64,000 nt of DNA from Mycogone perniciosa (GCA_025331125.1 JAOALB010000051.1:245305-309304); one strand, 5' to 3'; counted from the stretch's first letter, positions 22,702 through 34,214 are shown. Notes: generated from the sequence alone by a model not told the origin. Numbers and translations: made by a program.

Positions 22702-24951
22702 ATGGACGAGGCGACGGGTGTCACTTGGTCTGGCAGCTTTGACATACTTTCCCCGTCTCTCCCATCCTACAAGAGGCTCCCCGGCGACAAGATTATCCTG
22801 CCTCCCTCCGCTCTCGAACGGCTCTTGTCTAGGCCATCCCAATCGGCTCCAGCGTCCACCAACGGCTACGATGCTTACTATGACTCCAGCTATGCTAATA
22901 GCCGCTCGAACGACCAGGAGTACCGTCAGCTATCGAACCCTCTCATGTTCCGTCTCGTGAACCCGACGAACAATAAGGCCGTGTACGCTGGGATCCAAGA
23001 GTTTTCTGCCCCGGAGGGAACAATTGGCTTGGGTTCTTTTCTGCTTGAAGCTCTGGCTATCGATCTAGGGAGCGGTGACGTGGAACATGGTGGAAGCATC
23101 CGCGATCCAGTAGACCTGACTGAGGTGCAGCCACATCTAACGGTACACCTTGTGCAACTTCCCAAGGGTACATATGTGCGGCTACGGCCCCTTGAGGCTG
23201 GCTACAACCCCGATGATTGGAGACCCATCCTGGAGCGGCAACTTCGGCAGAGCTTTACAACTCTCACCAAAAATACGGCTTTATCTGTTCAAGGCGCGCA
23301 GGGTGAATATTTCAAGCTGTTGGTGGATAAGTTCACACCGGATGGAGACGGCGTCTGTGTAGTAGACACAGATTTAGAAGTCGATATCGAAGCTCTAAAC
23401 GAGACACAGGCTCGAGAAACCTTACGGCAGATAATAGAGAAGGGACAGTCTGGTTCTTCGGGGAGCTCCAAGGGGGGAGAGCTAGACATTTGGAAAGACT
23501 TTGAGGGACAGGTGATACCAGGAGAATACGTGGACTATATCCTTCCCTCATGGGACCGGTCACAAAACTTGCTAATCACCCTGAGCGGGATATCAGATGA
23601 GGACGACAGCCTGGACTTATTCGTAACCCCCAAGTCCCACCAACAGAGGGCATTGCCTCGTGACTCTGTCCACGTGTTTGGCAACTTTTTACCTGCCGAA
23701 CATGGAAGCAAAACCATCTCTATATCGCCCACCAACGTGGAACTCGAAGGCGCGGAAAGCATCCTCGTGTCAGTGCACGCCTATCACAATCCCAGTGCGA
23801 CAGAAGAATCGTTGGTGCCGCTGAAATATGTCATTCGCGCAAAGGCCAACCCGCCTGAAGGGACAGCTGACGAGCCGATTGACCTGGACAGTCAAGATCA
23901 TTCTCCTGACGAAGAGCAGTGTAAAAACTGTTTGCAATGGGTGCCAAAGCGCACAATGGTTCTTCATGAAAGCTTTTGCCGAAGGAACAACATCACATGT
24001 CCACACTGCAGATCAGTTTTTAAGAAGGGCTCGTCTGAGTGGGAATCACACTGGCATTGTGAGCGCGACGATGCCCACGGCAACTCAGCGCTGAGCAAAG
24101 CGAAGCATGACCAAATCTTCCACGTGGATCGCCAGTGTCCGTCGTGCGAGTTTTCTACCAACTCGCTTCCAGACCTTGCACGACATCGTACGAGTGTTTG
24201 CCCTGGCAAAATTATACTTTGCCGGTTTTGCCGCCTCGAGGTTCCCCAAGAGGGTGATCCGTTCAACCCGTCCGCCAGTCTTGTTCTCTCTGGAATGACA
24301 GCCCACGAACTGGCGGATGGCGCCCGCACGACAGAATGTCACTTATGCGACAAAATTGTCCGACTTCGGGACATGGAAACTCACCTAAAGCACCATGAAC
24401 TCGACAAGGTCAATCGAACCAAACCCTCAATATGCCGGAACGTCAACTGTGGGAGGACGTTGTACGGTGTTGGGGCACGGGGCCAGATTGGCAGTGCGGC
24501 TACACAGCTCAAGGTGCCTGGAAATGAAATTGGTCTTTGCTCGATGTGCTTCGGTCCTCTATACGTGAGCATGAATGATCCTGAGGGCAAAGCTCTGAGA
24601 CGAAGGATTGAGAGACGATACCTTGGGCAACTGATGACGGGATGCGGGAAATCCCATTGTGGTAATGAATGGTGCAAGACTGGGAGATCAAACCTCGGCC
24701 TCGAACAAAAGGGCTCATCAGCTTCGTCGGCCTTGCCGTTGGTTAAACCTCTTCTACCTGGGGCTTTGAATCCGGAAGAGCCCGCGCACTTTTGCTTGGA
24801 TGAAGCAAGCCAGACCAATCGCCAATTGGCAGAGATGGTCGCGACTGAGAAGGCATGGGAGCTCGAGTGGTGTGTTGCTGCTGCTGAAGCCGAGAGAGGG
24901 AACTTAGACAAGATGAGAGACTGGTTACAGGCATGGGCGCCAAGAAGATAG
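22702..24951 (+). CDS. UFD1-domain protein with C-terminal zinc fingers
   Basis: This is an intronless 749-residue protein. The N-terminal part (about residues 10-220) resembles the UFD1 double-psi barrel domain: SYKRLPGDKIILPPSALERL, LMFRLVNP, PKGTYVRLRPLE, and YFKLLVDKF. UFD1 proper is the p97/Cdc48 adaptor in ubiquitin-dependent extraction. This protein differs by carrying, from about residue 407, Cys/His-rich fingers of C2H2/TRAF-like type: CKNCLQWVPKRTMVLHESFC, CPHC, CPSCEFSTNSLPDLARH, CRFC and CHLCDKIVRLRDMETHLKHH. A further Cys cluster lies at CRNVNCGRTLYGVG and CGKSHCGNEWCKTG. Similar long proteins are annotated in many filamentous fungi as 'ubiquitin fusion degradation protein (Ufd1)'. 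A Cdc48-linked role is inference. The start is the first ATG of the frame; upstream in-frame GTG was ignored. Confidence 0.88.
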   Translation: MDEATGVTWSGSFDILSPSLPSYKRLPGDKIILPPSALERLLSRPSQSAPASTNGYDAYYDSSYANSRSNDQEYRQLSNPLMFRLVNPTNNKAVYAGIQEFSAPEGTIGLGSFLLEALAIDLGSGDVEHGGSIRDPVDLTEVQPHLTVHLVQLPKGTYVRLRPLEAGYNPDDWRPILERQLRQSFTTLTKNTALSVQGAQGEYFKLLVDKFTPDGDGVCVVDTDLEVDIEALNETQARETLRQIIEKGQSGSSGSSKGGELDIWKDFEGQVIPGEYVDYILPSWDRSQNLLITLSGISDEDDSLDLFVTPKSHQQRALPRDSVHVFGNFLPAEHGSKTISISPTNVELEGAESILVSVHAYHNPSATEESLVPLKYVIRAKANPPEGTADEPIDLDSQDHSPDEEQCKNCLQWVPKRTMVLHESFCRRNNITCPHCRSVFKKGSSEWESHWHCERDDAHGNSALSKAKHDQIFHVDRQCPSCEFSTNSLPDLARHRTSVCPGKIILCRFCRLEVPQEGDPFNPSASLVLSGMTAHELADGARTTECHLCDKIVRLRDMETHLKHHELDKVNRTKPSICRNVNCGRTLYGVGARGQIGSAATQLKVPGNEIGLCSMCFGPLYVSMNDPEGKALRRRIERRYLGQLMTGCGKSHCGNEWCKTGRSNLGLEQKGSSASSALPLVKPLLPGALNPEEPAHFCLDEASQTNRQLAEMVATEKAWELEWCVAAAEAERGNLDKMRDWLQAWAPRR

Positions 24952-26592
24952 ATGGCGTTTTTGTTTATTGTTGAGCGGCATATGGACTTGTCGAAAGATA
25001 CCCAGGGCTGACCCCTATATAAGACTAGTAGTAGTATTATGACTAGACATAGATTTTGGTATAGGAGCCTTTTTTGACTGAAATTAGTCTATCTTTGGAG
25101 AAAGGAAGCCCGTTGTCAATGGTAGATGTGTAGATCATTTTCCCTGTGAAGCGTGCTATAGGGCTGCTGGGCTGATGTGCGTGTTGATGACGTGCGCCCA
25201 CATGGCTTAGCATGGCAATGATCTCATACTGAGCAAGGAACTGTGTAAGCTAGGGTCATCTTGGCAGGAACACAAAGACCAAGTAGATTAAAGGTAGTTC
25301 TTCGCATGTGAGGCTGCTAGTAATACCTTAAGTATGTAGTATGACCCGACTCCGGTCCGGTAGTACTACTCCATCCAGGCGAAGAGTATGGATCCGGATC
25401 CGGTATGATTTGGAACCCGTGCTCTTCAAGCCGAAGTCACTGTCCGTGTGGACAGAAGACAAAACGTGAGGTGTAATTGGCGTCTGGTAAATGAGATAGT
25501 AGTAGTGTAATTCATTATTGTCTACGGATCCTGAGGATGGCGTTTGAAAATACTAGCAGAGGGTACCTATTCACAGCAATTCAACCAAGCACTCGGAGGC
25601 ATATCTGATGGCCGGATCTCCCGGAGGTACCTGCAGAAACACGGTACTTTGCAGTCAGCAAGATGACAAAACAACAGCCATAGGTCGTTTCGATTACTGG
25701 ATGAATACCTAATCGTAAATAGCCGCCGGTAAAAGGACGCCCTGCTAAAGCCAGCTACTACTATCTATTGCGGAGTAAAGTCCCAGTAAAAGTACGGAGT
25801 AAAAGAGCATGGAACGTTGTACCAAGTATCCACCCCTTCTGGGGTACCTTCGTTGGGAGGCACCGCCTGAAGCAGCTGCTATCAGAAGGTGGGGTGTTCT
25901 ATTCTGCCCGGCTTCACCACCATAGTCTCGACCGATGGCAGGCAGGCCGGTCTATGGTGCGTCCCGCTGCTCCATACTCCATTCAACAACCCAACCTCTC
26001 GCAATTATTACCTAGGGGCCATATGCAACGGCCAGCATCACTGCGCTGCGTCTTTTGGGCTGTCGGCTCCAATCATCCTCGCAGCGACAGGCGGCATTAT
26101 TTGAGGGTTATCGCCATACCTTTCGCGGGCTTCCCTCTGCCAAACGCCTGTCCTCGCCACCCGTCGTCATCCTTCGACAGCCCGGCTTGGAGAGTGTGGA
26201 ATTCACACAAGGCCTGGAAACCCCCATCAGCTACCGAGTTAGACGTCTCAATTGCGAAAGCGACATGCAACCGTCGGTTTTGGTCGTCATCTGAACCCGC
26301 TCCTGTTGTCTCTGCCCCCCCGCGGTAGACTACCAGGAAGCTGTGCCTCAGGTCTTCTTGTACAACCGGTAGCAAACAAGCTTGTGTGTGCTTCTCTGTG
26401 GAGGGAAGTACACAGGACCGCGAACGAAGCCCGTGGATCATCTACCAGGTGGACAATCTGTCAGAGGCCGGTCCCGGGAAACGACTATCTGTCACTTCGC
26501 TCAACCCCATTCCCCTCAGTATATACGAGCTGTCTCCACCCACAACCGTCCTACCCACCTCTATCAGACCGCACGACTTTGTTTCATCCACA
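24952..26592. other. Spacer and long SIP5 leader
   Basis: A 1.64-kb spacer between two + strand genes. One exact TACGGAGTA occurs at 25793. A tandem GGATCC/CCGGAT run lies near 25390. Open frames between 25770 and 26590 overlap each other, lack recognisable domains and lack consistent ATGs. They more likely reflect a long GC-rich 5' leader of SIP5. Confidence 0.45.
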
Positions 26593-29161
26593 ATGGGCAA
26601 TACAAACACGAGGGAATCGCGCCCGGCCGACTATCCCGAGGGTTTCGCCGATGGCCGGGAACGCGACATTGACTACAGAGACTCCACAGGCCGGCGCCTC
26701 GTATCAGATCCCTCGGCACGGCATCAGAGCAGAACTGAGCGAACCTTCCTTGGGATCGGAACCGGAACCACTTCTCGGAACAGAGATCGCCCCGACGCAC
26801 CCTTCGAGCATCGCGAAACGAAGCAAGAACGGGAGGCTCGGAGGCTTGAGCGCGAGCGAGTTGCGAGAGCCAAAGAACGGGAGCGAAGTCTGCGCGAAGA
26901 GCATGTGGATGGAGGCTATCTTGTGACTTTAGGAACATATACGGGAACCGAGGACTTCAGCAAGCCAGTTGTCAGGCAATTACAGGTTGGTCTTGCTCTT
27001 TGAGTTGGTGCTATTTCTATCATGTACCTTGTCTCTCTAACCTGAATGATAGATTGAGAGAAAGCTGGCGCCCTTTTGGCGAGGCCTCAATGACTGGTCT
27101 TCAAAATGGGCTGAGCACCAGCTCATTGCCGCCGCTCGGGGTCTCCCCGTACCGGCAGCCGACGCGCCTCCCGACCCCGACCTGATTCCCCGACCACTGC
27201 CTCCTTCCGATTCTCTTTCAGGCCAGAACATCAATAACCTGACTGTGGAAATGGGGCCGAGGACTCTGTCAACGGCTTCAGATCGCAGTGGTTCTGGCAC
27301 TGGTTCTGCGTTACCTTCCCCAGCCACCACAGGCCCTACCTCGAAAGGCTCTGCTATTAAGCCTAGAGCCAGGGCACTCGCAGCTGCTCTTACTGTGAGC
27401 TCCCGCAATGCTTCCTCAACTGACCTGGCTCCAAAGGAGATGAGTCTTCCTCATGATCCGTTCGTCAATGGGCAACCCCTTGAGGTATTCCTTTACAAGG
27501 ATGCCGACGAGTGTCCGATTTGCTTCCTCACTTATCCGCCTTATCTTAACCACACCAGATGCTGCGACCAACCGATTTGCAGTGAATGTTTCGTTCAGAT
27601 CAAGCGTGCTGACCCTCACCTTCCGGAACACCACCCTGATGGCGAGGCCCGGGACCCTAACCAGGGACTTACCCCTGACGACCCTCCCGAAATGCTTATT
27701 TCTGAGCCGTCAACGTGTCCTTATTGCCAACAGGCCGAGTTCGGCGTGACATACGAACCTCCTCCCTTCCGTCGAGGGTTAATCTTCTCAACCTCCTCCT
27801 CCAACCTAGCTTCAAGTACTGCCATGTCCTCGCAAAGCTCTCTACACTCCACCCTGTCTCCCACCTCCCCCAACCCAACAGGGCGAAGAAGAACTCACAG
27901 CTTATCTGCAACTGCGCCCAATGTCATCACTACTGACCGCGTTCGACCGGATTGGGCGACCAAACTAGCTTCTGCGCGTGCCCACCAAGCACGTCGTGCT
28001 GCTGCGGCCACAGCACTTCATACTGCAGCGTTTTTGATGGGTGCAAATGAATCCAGGCCGAGAATTCGCACTAGCAGATTCAGCCGAAGGAACACAGGTA
28101 CGAATAGTGCAGGCACTGACACACCTGGCGGAGGACAAACCAATGATGGCGCAGAAGGACAAGAGTCTGGCGAGCGAGGTTCAGGTAGGAACCCGGATGG
28201 GAGTCAGCGGACTCGAATCGAGGAACTCGAGGATATGATGTTTATGGAAGCGGTTCGACTTTCCCTCGCTGCTGAAGAAGAGCGCAAGCGTAAGATGGAA
28301 AAGGTTCTTCGGAAAGAGGCCAAGAAACGTGAACAAGAAGAGAAGAAGGCACTAAAGAAGCAAAGCAAGGATCCTTATGGGGGAGGCTTGAGTGGTGGCA
28401 GTAGAAGCAGCCTCTCATTGGGCTTGGGGCGCAAGCGAGGGAATAGTTCTGCCAGCAATCTTAGGATGGAGGCTACTGTCCAGGCAGCTTCGCAATCTTC
28501 GAAAGGTGGCGAGGCGTCATCTGCCCCAGAGTCCGAAAACAAACCTGGGGATGCTATTGGCAAAGGGAAGGGTGTGGATCGTGGACCACAGGAAACGGTG
28601 GAGACGAGCTCTCCGGGATCACTCCCTATTCCTACCGGGAGGAAACGGCCGGGATCGCATTTGAGGCAGATGAGCAATGCATCATCTTTGGGGTCCTCTA
28701 TTGCGGATAGTCCATCTGGAAGCTACACTGGACAAGGTTTCGCTGGTGTTGGAAATCGTAGTGAAGATGGCGACCGTGACACGGGAAGTGAGCCCATGTT
28801 TAACTTCCGCAGCCTTGCCGAGCTCGTTGGCGTCAATATCGAGGACGGATCAGCGACTCGCCAAGGAGGTGTCGAGGCAACGAGCGATGGTAAGGACCCC
28901 CAACCTCGCCCACTCTCGCAAGTCAAGGAAGACGATAAGGAAGAGGCAAAGGCGGAGCATATCGAGGAAAATACCAGCGATGAAAGTGGCGCGGGAGACA
29001 AACAATTGCCCCCAGAGCCTAGCGCCCAAGGCAGTGAGCAGCATCTCATGTCGCCCGAGGTGACAATTACTCCAGAAACCCCAGCACCCGTGGATGATGC
29101 TGCGGAGGATAAGAGATTGGAAGCATCCGTCACGGAGCACCCATCCTCTTTTGCTCAGTAA
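26593..29161 (+). CDS. SIP5: SIP5-like RING-type protein
   Basis: Two exons (26593-26985 and 27053-29161; 67-bp intron, TCTCTAACC branch) encode 833 residues. It starts MGNTNTRESR, so Gly2 is a possible myristoylation site. A charged Arg/Glu-rich helix precedes the conserved GGYLVTLGTYTGTEDF segment and the post-intron KLAPFWRGLNDWSSKWAEHQLIA. A degenerate RING/zinc motif starts near residue 283: DECPICFLTYPPYLNHTRCC, then CSECFVQIKR and CPYCQ. The C-terminal half is low complexity with a Lys/Glu coiled coil (about 590-630 region, RKRKMEKVLRKEAKKREQEE). Yeast Sip5 binds Snf1 kinase and Reg1/Glc7 phosphatase in glucose signalling. Filamentous-fungal versions are longer, as here. The family assignment is firm; the role in this organism is inferred. 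Confidence 0.92.
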
Positions 29162-30369
29162 TAAGAGAGCACAGCATCTGCCATGTCGTTGAACTCGACA
29201 ACCCTATTTCGGCGGGCGTATGCCCTGTTCATTCCACGATGGACAAATGGCTTGGAGAAACGAACAAAGTTGTGACGAATCGGTATTTTTTATTTAGACA
29301 TGTTCATGCGTCTTGCATAAGGTAACGGCACATTACCTTATGGTCGCTATCATTATGAATGGAGTTTCTTGTGTGATAGGGCCAAGTCTTGGAGTTTACG
29401 GTATTGTTGAGAGTCGAACATGAGGGTTTACATGAGGCAGTTTGGAACTTGACATGTTGTGTGGATGGCTTCTGGTACATTTTTGGGCGTTGAGCTGTGA
29501 ATAGAAATCATACGGCATGTCTGTTCATTCTCCATTAAATCGTGAAGAGTTTCCTTGACAATGTCTTTGATACTAGCATATGATTCCATCTTCCACTCCG
29601 TATATGTGTGGCACAAATACGGTTGGCCTTTGACATAGCCTGCTCAGCCTTTGAGGCGTAAGCGTCAACGTCATCACGATCCTGAAATCAGCCACTGTTG
29701 GTTGGTTATGTCGAACCACGAACGCCTCGTCGCGAGATAGTTTCCCATTTAGGCAAAATCGTTAAGAATGTGTAAATACTGCCAAGAAACACAACGCGAC
29801 TTGATAGGCACTCTCGGAGGGCGAGGAGTGGGAAATCCGGCGTGTGTACTTCGTATGGCTGGGTTTGATGTCTCAGCTTTTCAAGAGCGCCTAAACACTG
29901 CCTCTTTTGTAAGTGATGCGTTCTGTGGGCAGCGGTAGAATGCCTGCCCGTTTTCATATATATATTTATATAAAGGGCAAAGGCGACATTGATTTACAAA
30001 GCAGATCTCTGGGTATAGCAGCAGCTTCTCATCTTGTTCGTATAAGTTCAACTACAATCGCAGTGATAGTGACGACTGGCGACATGGCTTCGCGTTACCA
30101 CGTTATCGACATTTCAGGCCGGATACCGCTCTTGCCGCGCTTGCAGCAATGGAGATGGCGCTCTGAATGCTCTGCCGGACCAGAAGGTTCTCTGCGGAGG
30201 TTCTGGGACTGGCTGTCATCCTGCGGAATCTACGAAAAGTATGAGAGTCACAAGGAACGGCGTTGAGACGAAGAGACGAAGAGACGAAAAAAAGTCATGG
30301 GACCTTTTGTTGGGATGAACATGTCTGCGCATTGATTCATGTATGTTTCGTTTCATTATTCTTTTCCCC
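29162..30369. other. Convergent 3' spacer
   Basis: 1.2 kb between SIP5 (+) and the GCIP-like gene (-). A TATA-like AT tract (29956-29977) precedes a 60-codon open frame at 30084-30266; see findings. Otherwise no gene is seen. Confidence 0.5.
30265..30288. repeat. (GAGACGAA)3 tandem repeat
   Basis: Three exact 8-bp units end 82 bp downstream of the GCIP-like stop codon, in its 3' flank. Confidence 0.8.
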
Positions 30370-31521
30370 TCATGCCTTTTTTATCTCTATCTGAAACTTG
30401 TCAATCCATCCAGAAAACTCGTCGCGCGAGCCATCCCAGCCTTTGCTCAACAACTCACTCACAGCGAACGCATCGAGGAAACACTGATCCATGGCGTCGT
30501 CGATCTCCCCAGGCCGAAGCTCATAGAAGGCGCACGCCAAGTCCCCGAAACGGTCTGGGAGGTTCTGGAGAACCGCGCCGATTTCGTCTAACCGCTGCGG
30601 CACCTGGGCGTCTGCATTGGCTTGGGGGAAGGGCGGCAGTTTCTTCATGCGCCGCTTCGTGACGGCTTGGTAAAGGAGGATGATGAGGCGTAACCGCCTG
30701 AGGGAGGATTCTAGACGTGGACGGATGCGGTCAGGGTCGGAAAGTGGAATGCTGCGGTGGGAATTCATGAGGTCGTCGAGCATGTTCTGGGTCGATATAT
30801 GGTTTGCGCCGAGTTGGTCTGCCAGGTCATCGACGGCATCGTCTTCATCTTCGTCGTCGTCCTCTTCGTCTGGTTCCTCGTCGCCCCATTCCTTCATCTC
30901 CTCCATGATATCGTTGAGCGTATCCTTCCACTCGTTCATCTTTTGCACAAAGAAGCCACCGACGCCGGCGTTGGCTAGACTGACGATGTCATCGCAAGTC
31001 GACCAAAGGACGCCCGTGGCAGCAATGCTGCCCTTTCCGTCTGTGCCAAAGCCCTCCTTTTCTTTCGATAATACCTTTCCATCCTTGGGTATCTTTTGCA
31101 GGAGATCATACAGCTCGGAAAGGGTACGGTGACATCGCCAGGCGAGCTCCCGCCGGAATACCGCTGTGTAAAGGTTCGGATCGCATGCCTGGACTGACGC
31201 GGCAAGACCGGGTATAGGACCAGCAACAAGTTCCTTGAGAACGGATATTATGGCGCTCGGCGTGAATGGTTCGTTTATGAGGAAGAGCGAGACTTTGGTG
31301 GCATGCGCCTTGAGCAGCGTGGCTGAGTCGCGGGCGAGGGCGAGGGCATCGAGGGGAGCTGTTGAGGTTGATAGTGGCGAAGCGGTAGAAGGATCTGCAG
31401 TAGCTTCCGGGCTCTTTTTTATCTCGCCGAGAACCTCCTGTAGTTGTTTGACGAGCGTTCCGGCTGTTTGGACGAGCGATTCGAGGCTCTTGAGAGCTGT
31501 GGGATCGGGAGTGGGAGGCAT
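30370..31521 (-). CDS. Cyclin-D1-binding-protein-1-like (GCIP family) protein
   Basis: This is a single-exon gene of 383 residues. Its sequence is helical, and fungal relatives are annotated as cyclin-D1-binding protein 1-like with a GCIP-family N-terminal domain. Characteristic stretches are ESLVQTAGTLVKQLQEVLGEIKK near the N terminus, AVFRRELAWRCHRTLSELYDLL, TGVLWSTCDDIVSL, and a C-terminal DFAVSELLSKGWDG-like region (here DAFAVSELLSKGWDG). A very acidic run of Asp/Glu lies about residues 230-250. The metazoan homologue is a nuclear HLH-type repressor; the fungal role is unstudied to my knowledge. I chose the ATG at 31521; the frame is open upstream but with no earlier ATG before a non-coding AT-rich stretch. 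No nuclear signal is obvious. Confidence 0.85.
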   Translation of the reverse strand: MPPTPDPTALKSLESLVQTAGTLVKQLQEVLGEIKKSPEATADPSTASPLSTSTAPLDALALARDSATLLKAHATKVSLFLINEPFTPSAIISVLKELVAGPIPGLAASVQACDPNLYTAVFRRELAWRCHRTLSELYDLLQKIPKDGKVLSKEKEGFGTDGKGSIAATGVLWSTCDDIVSLANAGVGGFFVQKMNEWKDTLNDIMEEMKEWGDEEPDEEDDDEDEDDAVDDLADQLGANHISTQNMLDDLMNSHRSIPLSDPDRIRPRLESSLRRLRLIILLYQAVTKRRMKKLPPFPQANADAQVPQRLDEIGAVLQNLPDRFGDLACAFYELRPGEIDDAMDQCFLDAFAVSELLSKGWDGSRDEFSGWIDKFQIEIKKA

Positions 31522-31937
31522 GGCAAGGAGGGGATTGCTATGCCGAGAGTTGAATAAGACCAAAGTTGAGAGGAAATATATATATATTTAGCTTCAATTG
31601 ATTCCACTGTAAGGCCCTTGGTATGGCGGGAATTCAGCTAGGAGTCATTCGGCGAAGGTGACAGATAATAGTAGAATGACTCTGCTGGTGGGATGATGGA
31701 TATTAACATCAATCATCTTTTTTTTTGGAGGGGTACAAACTCATTTTCCAGAACCCCGCGATAAGAAACTGCTTGAAGCGCCGAAGATTTGCCGGCTGGA
31801 GCTTGACCCCTGGAAGAGCAATACGTAGCCTGTCTTACTCCGTACTGCCACTAATACGGAGCTTCAGAGTCGGGAACTTTGGCTCCTTGTCAGCCATCTC
31901 ATCTCAACGCTGCCTATAATACTTCCGTCCGCTCACA
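31522..31937. promoter_or_regulatory. Divergent promoter, GCIP-like / glucosidase II beta
   Basis: 416 bp separate the two start codons, so both promoters must overlap here. It holds an ATATATATATT tract at about 31578-31590, a T9-10 tract near 31720 and the 9-mer TACTCCGTA at 31836-31844, 94 bp before the glucosidase start. Confidence 0.5.
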
Positions 31938-33819
31938 ATGCAGCACCCAAAGTCGTTGGTGCTGCTGAGCGCCGTTTACTCTTTCACTGCGGCTGCTGCG
32001 GGCAGTCTGCCGCGTGGAGTCGGCCCAGAGTGTAAGTTGCTTTGCTTTGCTTTGCTTTGCTTTGCTTTGCTTTGCTTTGCTTCAATTGGGTTGGGCTGGG
32101 CTCCTGAACCAAGAGCTGGACGCGATCCATTCGATGGCCAATTGCTAATGCCAGTCATGCAGTTGTGTCTCACTACCAAGGCAAAGACGAATTCTCTTGC
32201 ATCACCGACCCGACAATCAAGATTAGCCTGAGCCGAGTCAACGACAACACCTGCGATTGTCCAGATGGCTCCGACGAGCCTGGCACTGCCGCCTGCGCCT
32301 TCATCGACCCCCGTTCACCAGAGCAGCCTCTCCCCGGCACTGTTTCCGGTACGACCAATGCCACCCTTGCTCTTCCTGGGTTCTGGTGCGCCAACAAGGG
32401 CCACATTGGCACATACCTCCCGTTCTTCTACGTCAATGACGGCATCTGTGACTACGATCTCTGCTGCGACGGAACTGAGGAGTATGGCCGTGTTGGCGGT
32501 GCCAAGTGCGAGAACCGCTGTGCCGAGGTCGGCAAGGAGTACCGTCGAATGGAAGAGTTGAAGCGACAAAATATCGAGAAGGCTGGCAAGAAGAAGGCGG
32601 AAATGATCAAGGAGGCATCAGAGCTCCGCCAGCGTGCCGAGGTCCGGGTCGCTGAACTACAACGGGACATACAAGCTCTCGAAGCTAAGAAAGTAGACTT
32701 GGAGAAAAAGTATGCCGATGCCCAAAGCCAGGACAAGGGCAAGGTCGTCAAGAGTGACGGCGCTGGTGGCAAGCTTGGTGTGCTTGTCGGCCTGGCCAAG
32801 AACAGGGTCAAGGAGCTGCGGGAAACACTCGACTTGGTGACTGAGGACCGTGAAAAGTTGCGCAGCAAAGTGGTGGAGCTGGAGGCCATTCTCAAGAAGT
32901 TCAAGGAGGAGTACAACCCCAACTTCAACGATGAGGGCGTCAAGTCTGCTGTCAAGGCTTACGAAAACTACGCCGCTCGCGAAGCGTCGGTCGAACAGGA
33001 CGAAGTGGCCCAGTCGGAGATTGATGAAATCACCAAGGAGGACACTGAAGAGCACGGCGTTAACTGGAAAGCCTTTGAAGAGTTTGGAGGCGACACGGAT
33101 ATCCGTAAGTACCCATGGATGGATCAGCACTTATGAGTATTTTACTAACGAATTACCTAGTTTACAATTTCGATGCCTATCTCCCACCTTTCCTCCACAG
33201 CTTCATCCATGGCAAGCTGCACGCCGTTCGCGGCTGGTTGGTTGCCAACGGTATGCTGGCCGAGGAAGCAAAGGACGGAGCGGAGTCTAGCCGTGTCAAA
33301 GCTGCTCGCGAAGCCGTGGAGGCAACTGAACGAGAGCTTGGAGACAAGAACAGGTCCCTTCAACACGAAAAGTCGGAACTTGACCAGGATTATGGGCCGT
33401 CGGACATCTTCCGTGCCCTCAAGGGCAAGTGTGTTGAGATGGAGGCCGGCGAGTATGTATACCAGCACTGCTGGCTCGACAAGACGTCGCAAAACTCCAA
33501 GAAGGGTCTGGGCCACGGCAACACGAACATGGGCAATTTCCAGAGAATCGATTGGGAAACGGCCGATGACGAGGATAGACTCGATGGTAGGAGCTTGGGC
33601 AAGGGTATGAGAATGGTGATGCGATACGAGCACGGCCAGCAATGCTGGAACGGTCCCCAGAGGAGGACTGATGTCTGGCTTGGATGCGCTGAGAAGGAGG
33701 AGGTCTGGAGAGTCAGCGAGGCCGAGAAGTGTATCTACAAGATGGAGGTGGGAACGCCGGCAGCATGTGGAGAGGTGCAGGACGCTGCCGAGAAATCCCA
33801 CAGCAAGGACGAGCTGTAG
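31938..33819 (+). CDS. GTB1: Glucosidase II beta subunit (PRKCSH-like)
   Basis: Three exons (31938-32031, 32163-33104, 33161-33819) encode 564 residues. It is the non-catalytic beta subunit of ER glucosidase II, which trims glucose from N-glycans and retains the alpha subunit in the ER. Residues 1-22 form a signal peptide (LLSAVYSFTAAAAGS). Next come two Cys-rich LDL-A-like modules (CDCPDGSDEPGTAAC and YVNDGICDYDLCCDGTEEY), a long charged coiled coil (about 165-300), DTDILYNFDAYLPP across the second splice site, and a C-terminal MRH mannose-binding domain (KCVEMEAGEYVYQHCWLD to CEYKMEV-like KCIYKMEVGTPAAC). The protein ends in KDEL, an ER-retrieval signal. Intron 1 contains a (TTTGC)8 microsatellite. 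Length matches fungal orthologues. Confidence 0.96.
32041..32080. repeat. (TTTGC)8 microsatellite in intron 1 of GTB1
   Basis: Eight exact pentanucleotide units start 9 bp after the GT of a 131-bp intron. The neighbouring introns of the window are mostly 50-80 bp, so about one third of this intron is the repeat. Confidence 0.95.
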
Positions 33820-34214
33820 AGCATCAGCTTTGGAGCTGGAAGATGAAAAAGGCTACGTGTCTTTTGTTACGCAGCCACCAACTGCAGAGGTGTTAAGTAT
33901 TGTGATTGTGATGTCGATTTAGGGCATGTCCTTGGCAGAAATGAAAAGAATCGGATTCCCCCCCGTCTTCCCTGTCATTCTGAGACACTGTTGTTGGTTC
34001 ATTGCCCCCAACGGGAAGCTACCCAAAGGCTGTTGGTCCTATCCCCATTTAATGGTCTATTCAATGGATCATTCATGAAAAACCCCTCAGGTATTGTGGA
34101 TTGTGGATAACCTATTGTTGGAAACTCTACTTATAGACGACGCCCCTCGAGGGTTGTTAGATCCCAATATAGTAGACCTCATCAACATACATAATTGCTG
34201 CTCTCAAATCCAGA
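33820..34214. other. Spacer before methyltransferase gene
   Basis: 395 bp, no gene seen. It contains the GTB1 3' flank and the methyltransferase promoter. Confidence 0.5.

Noticed and set aside
25768..26590. Frames up to 224 codons upstream of SIP5
   Set aside because: Mostly lack ATG starts, overlap each other and stop or shift before the SIP5 start; treated as a long leader.
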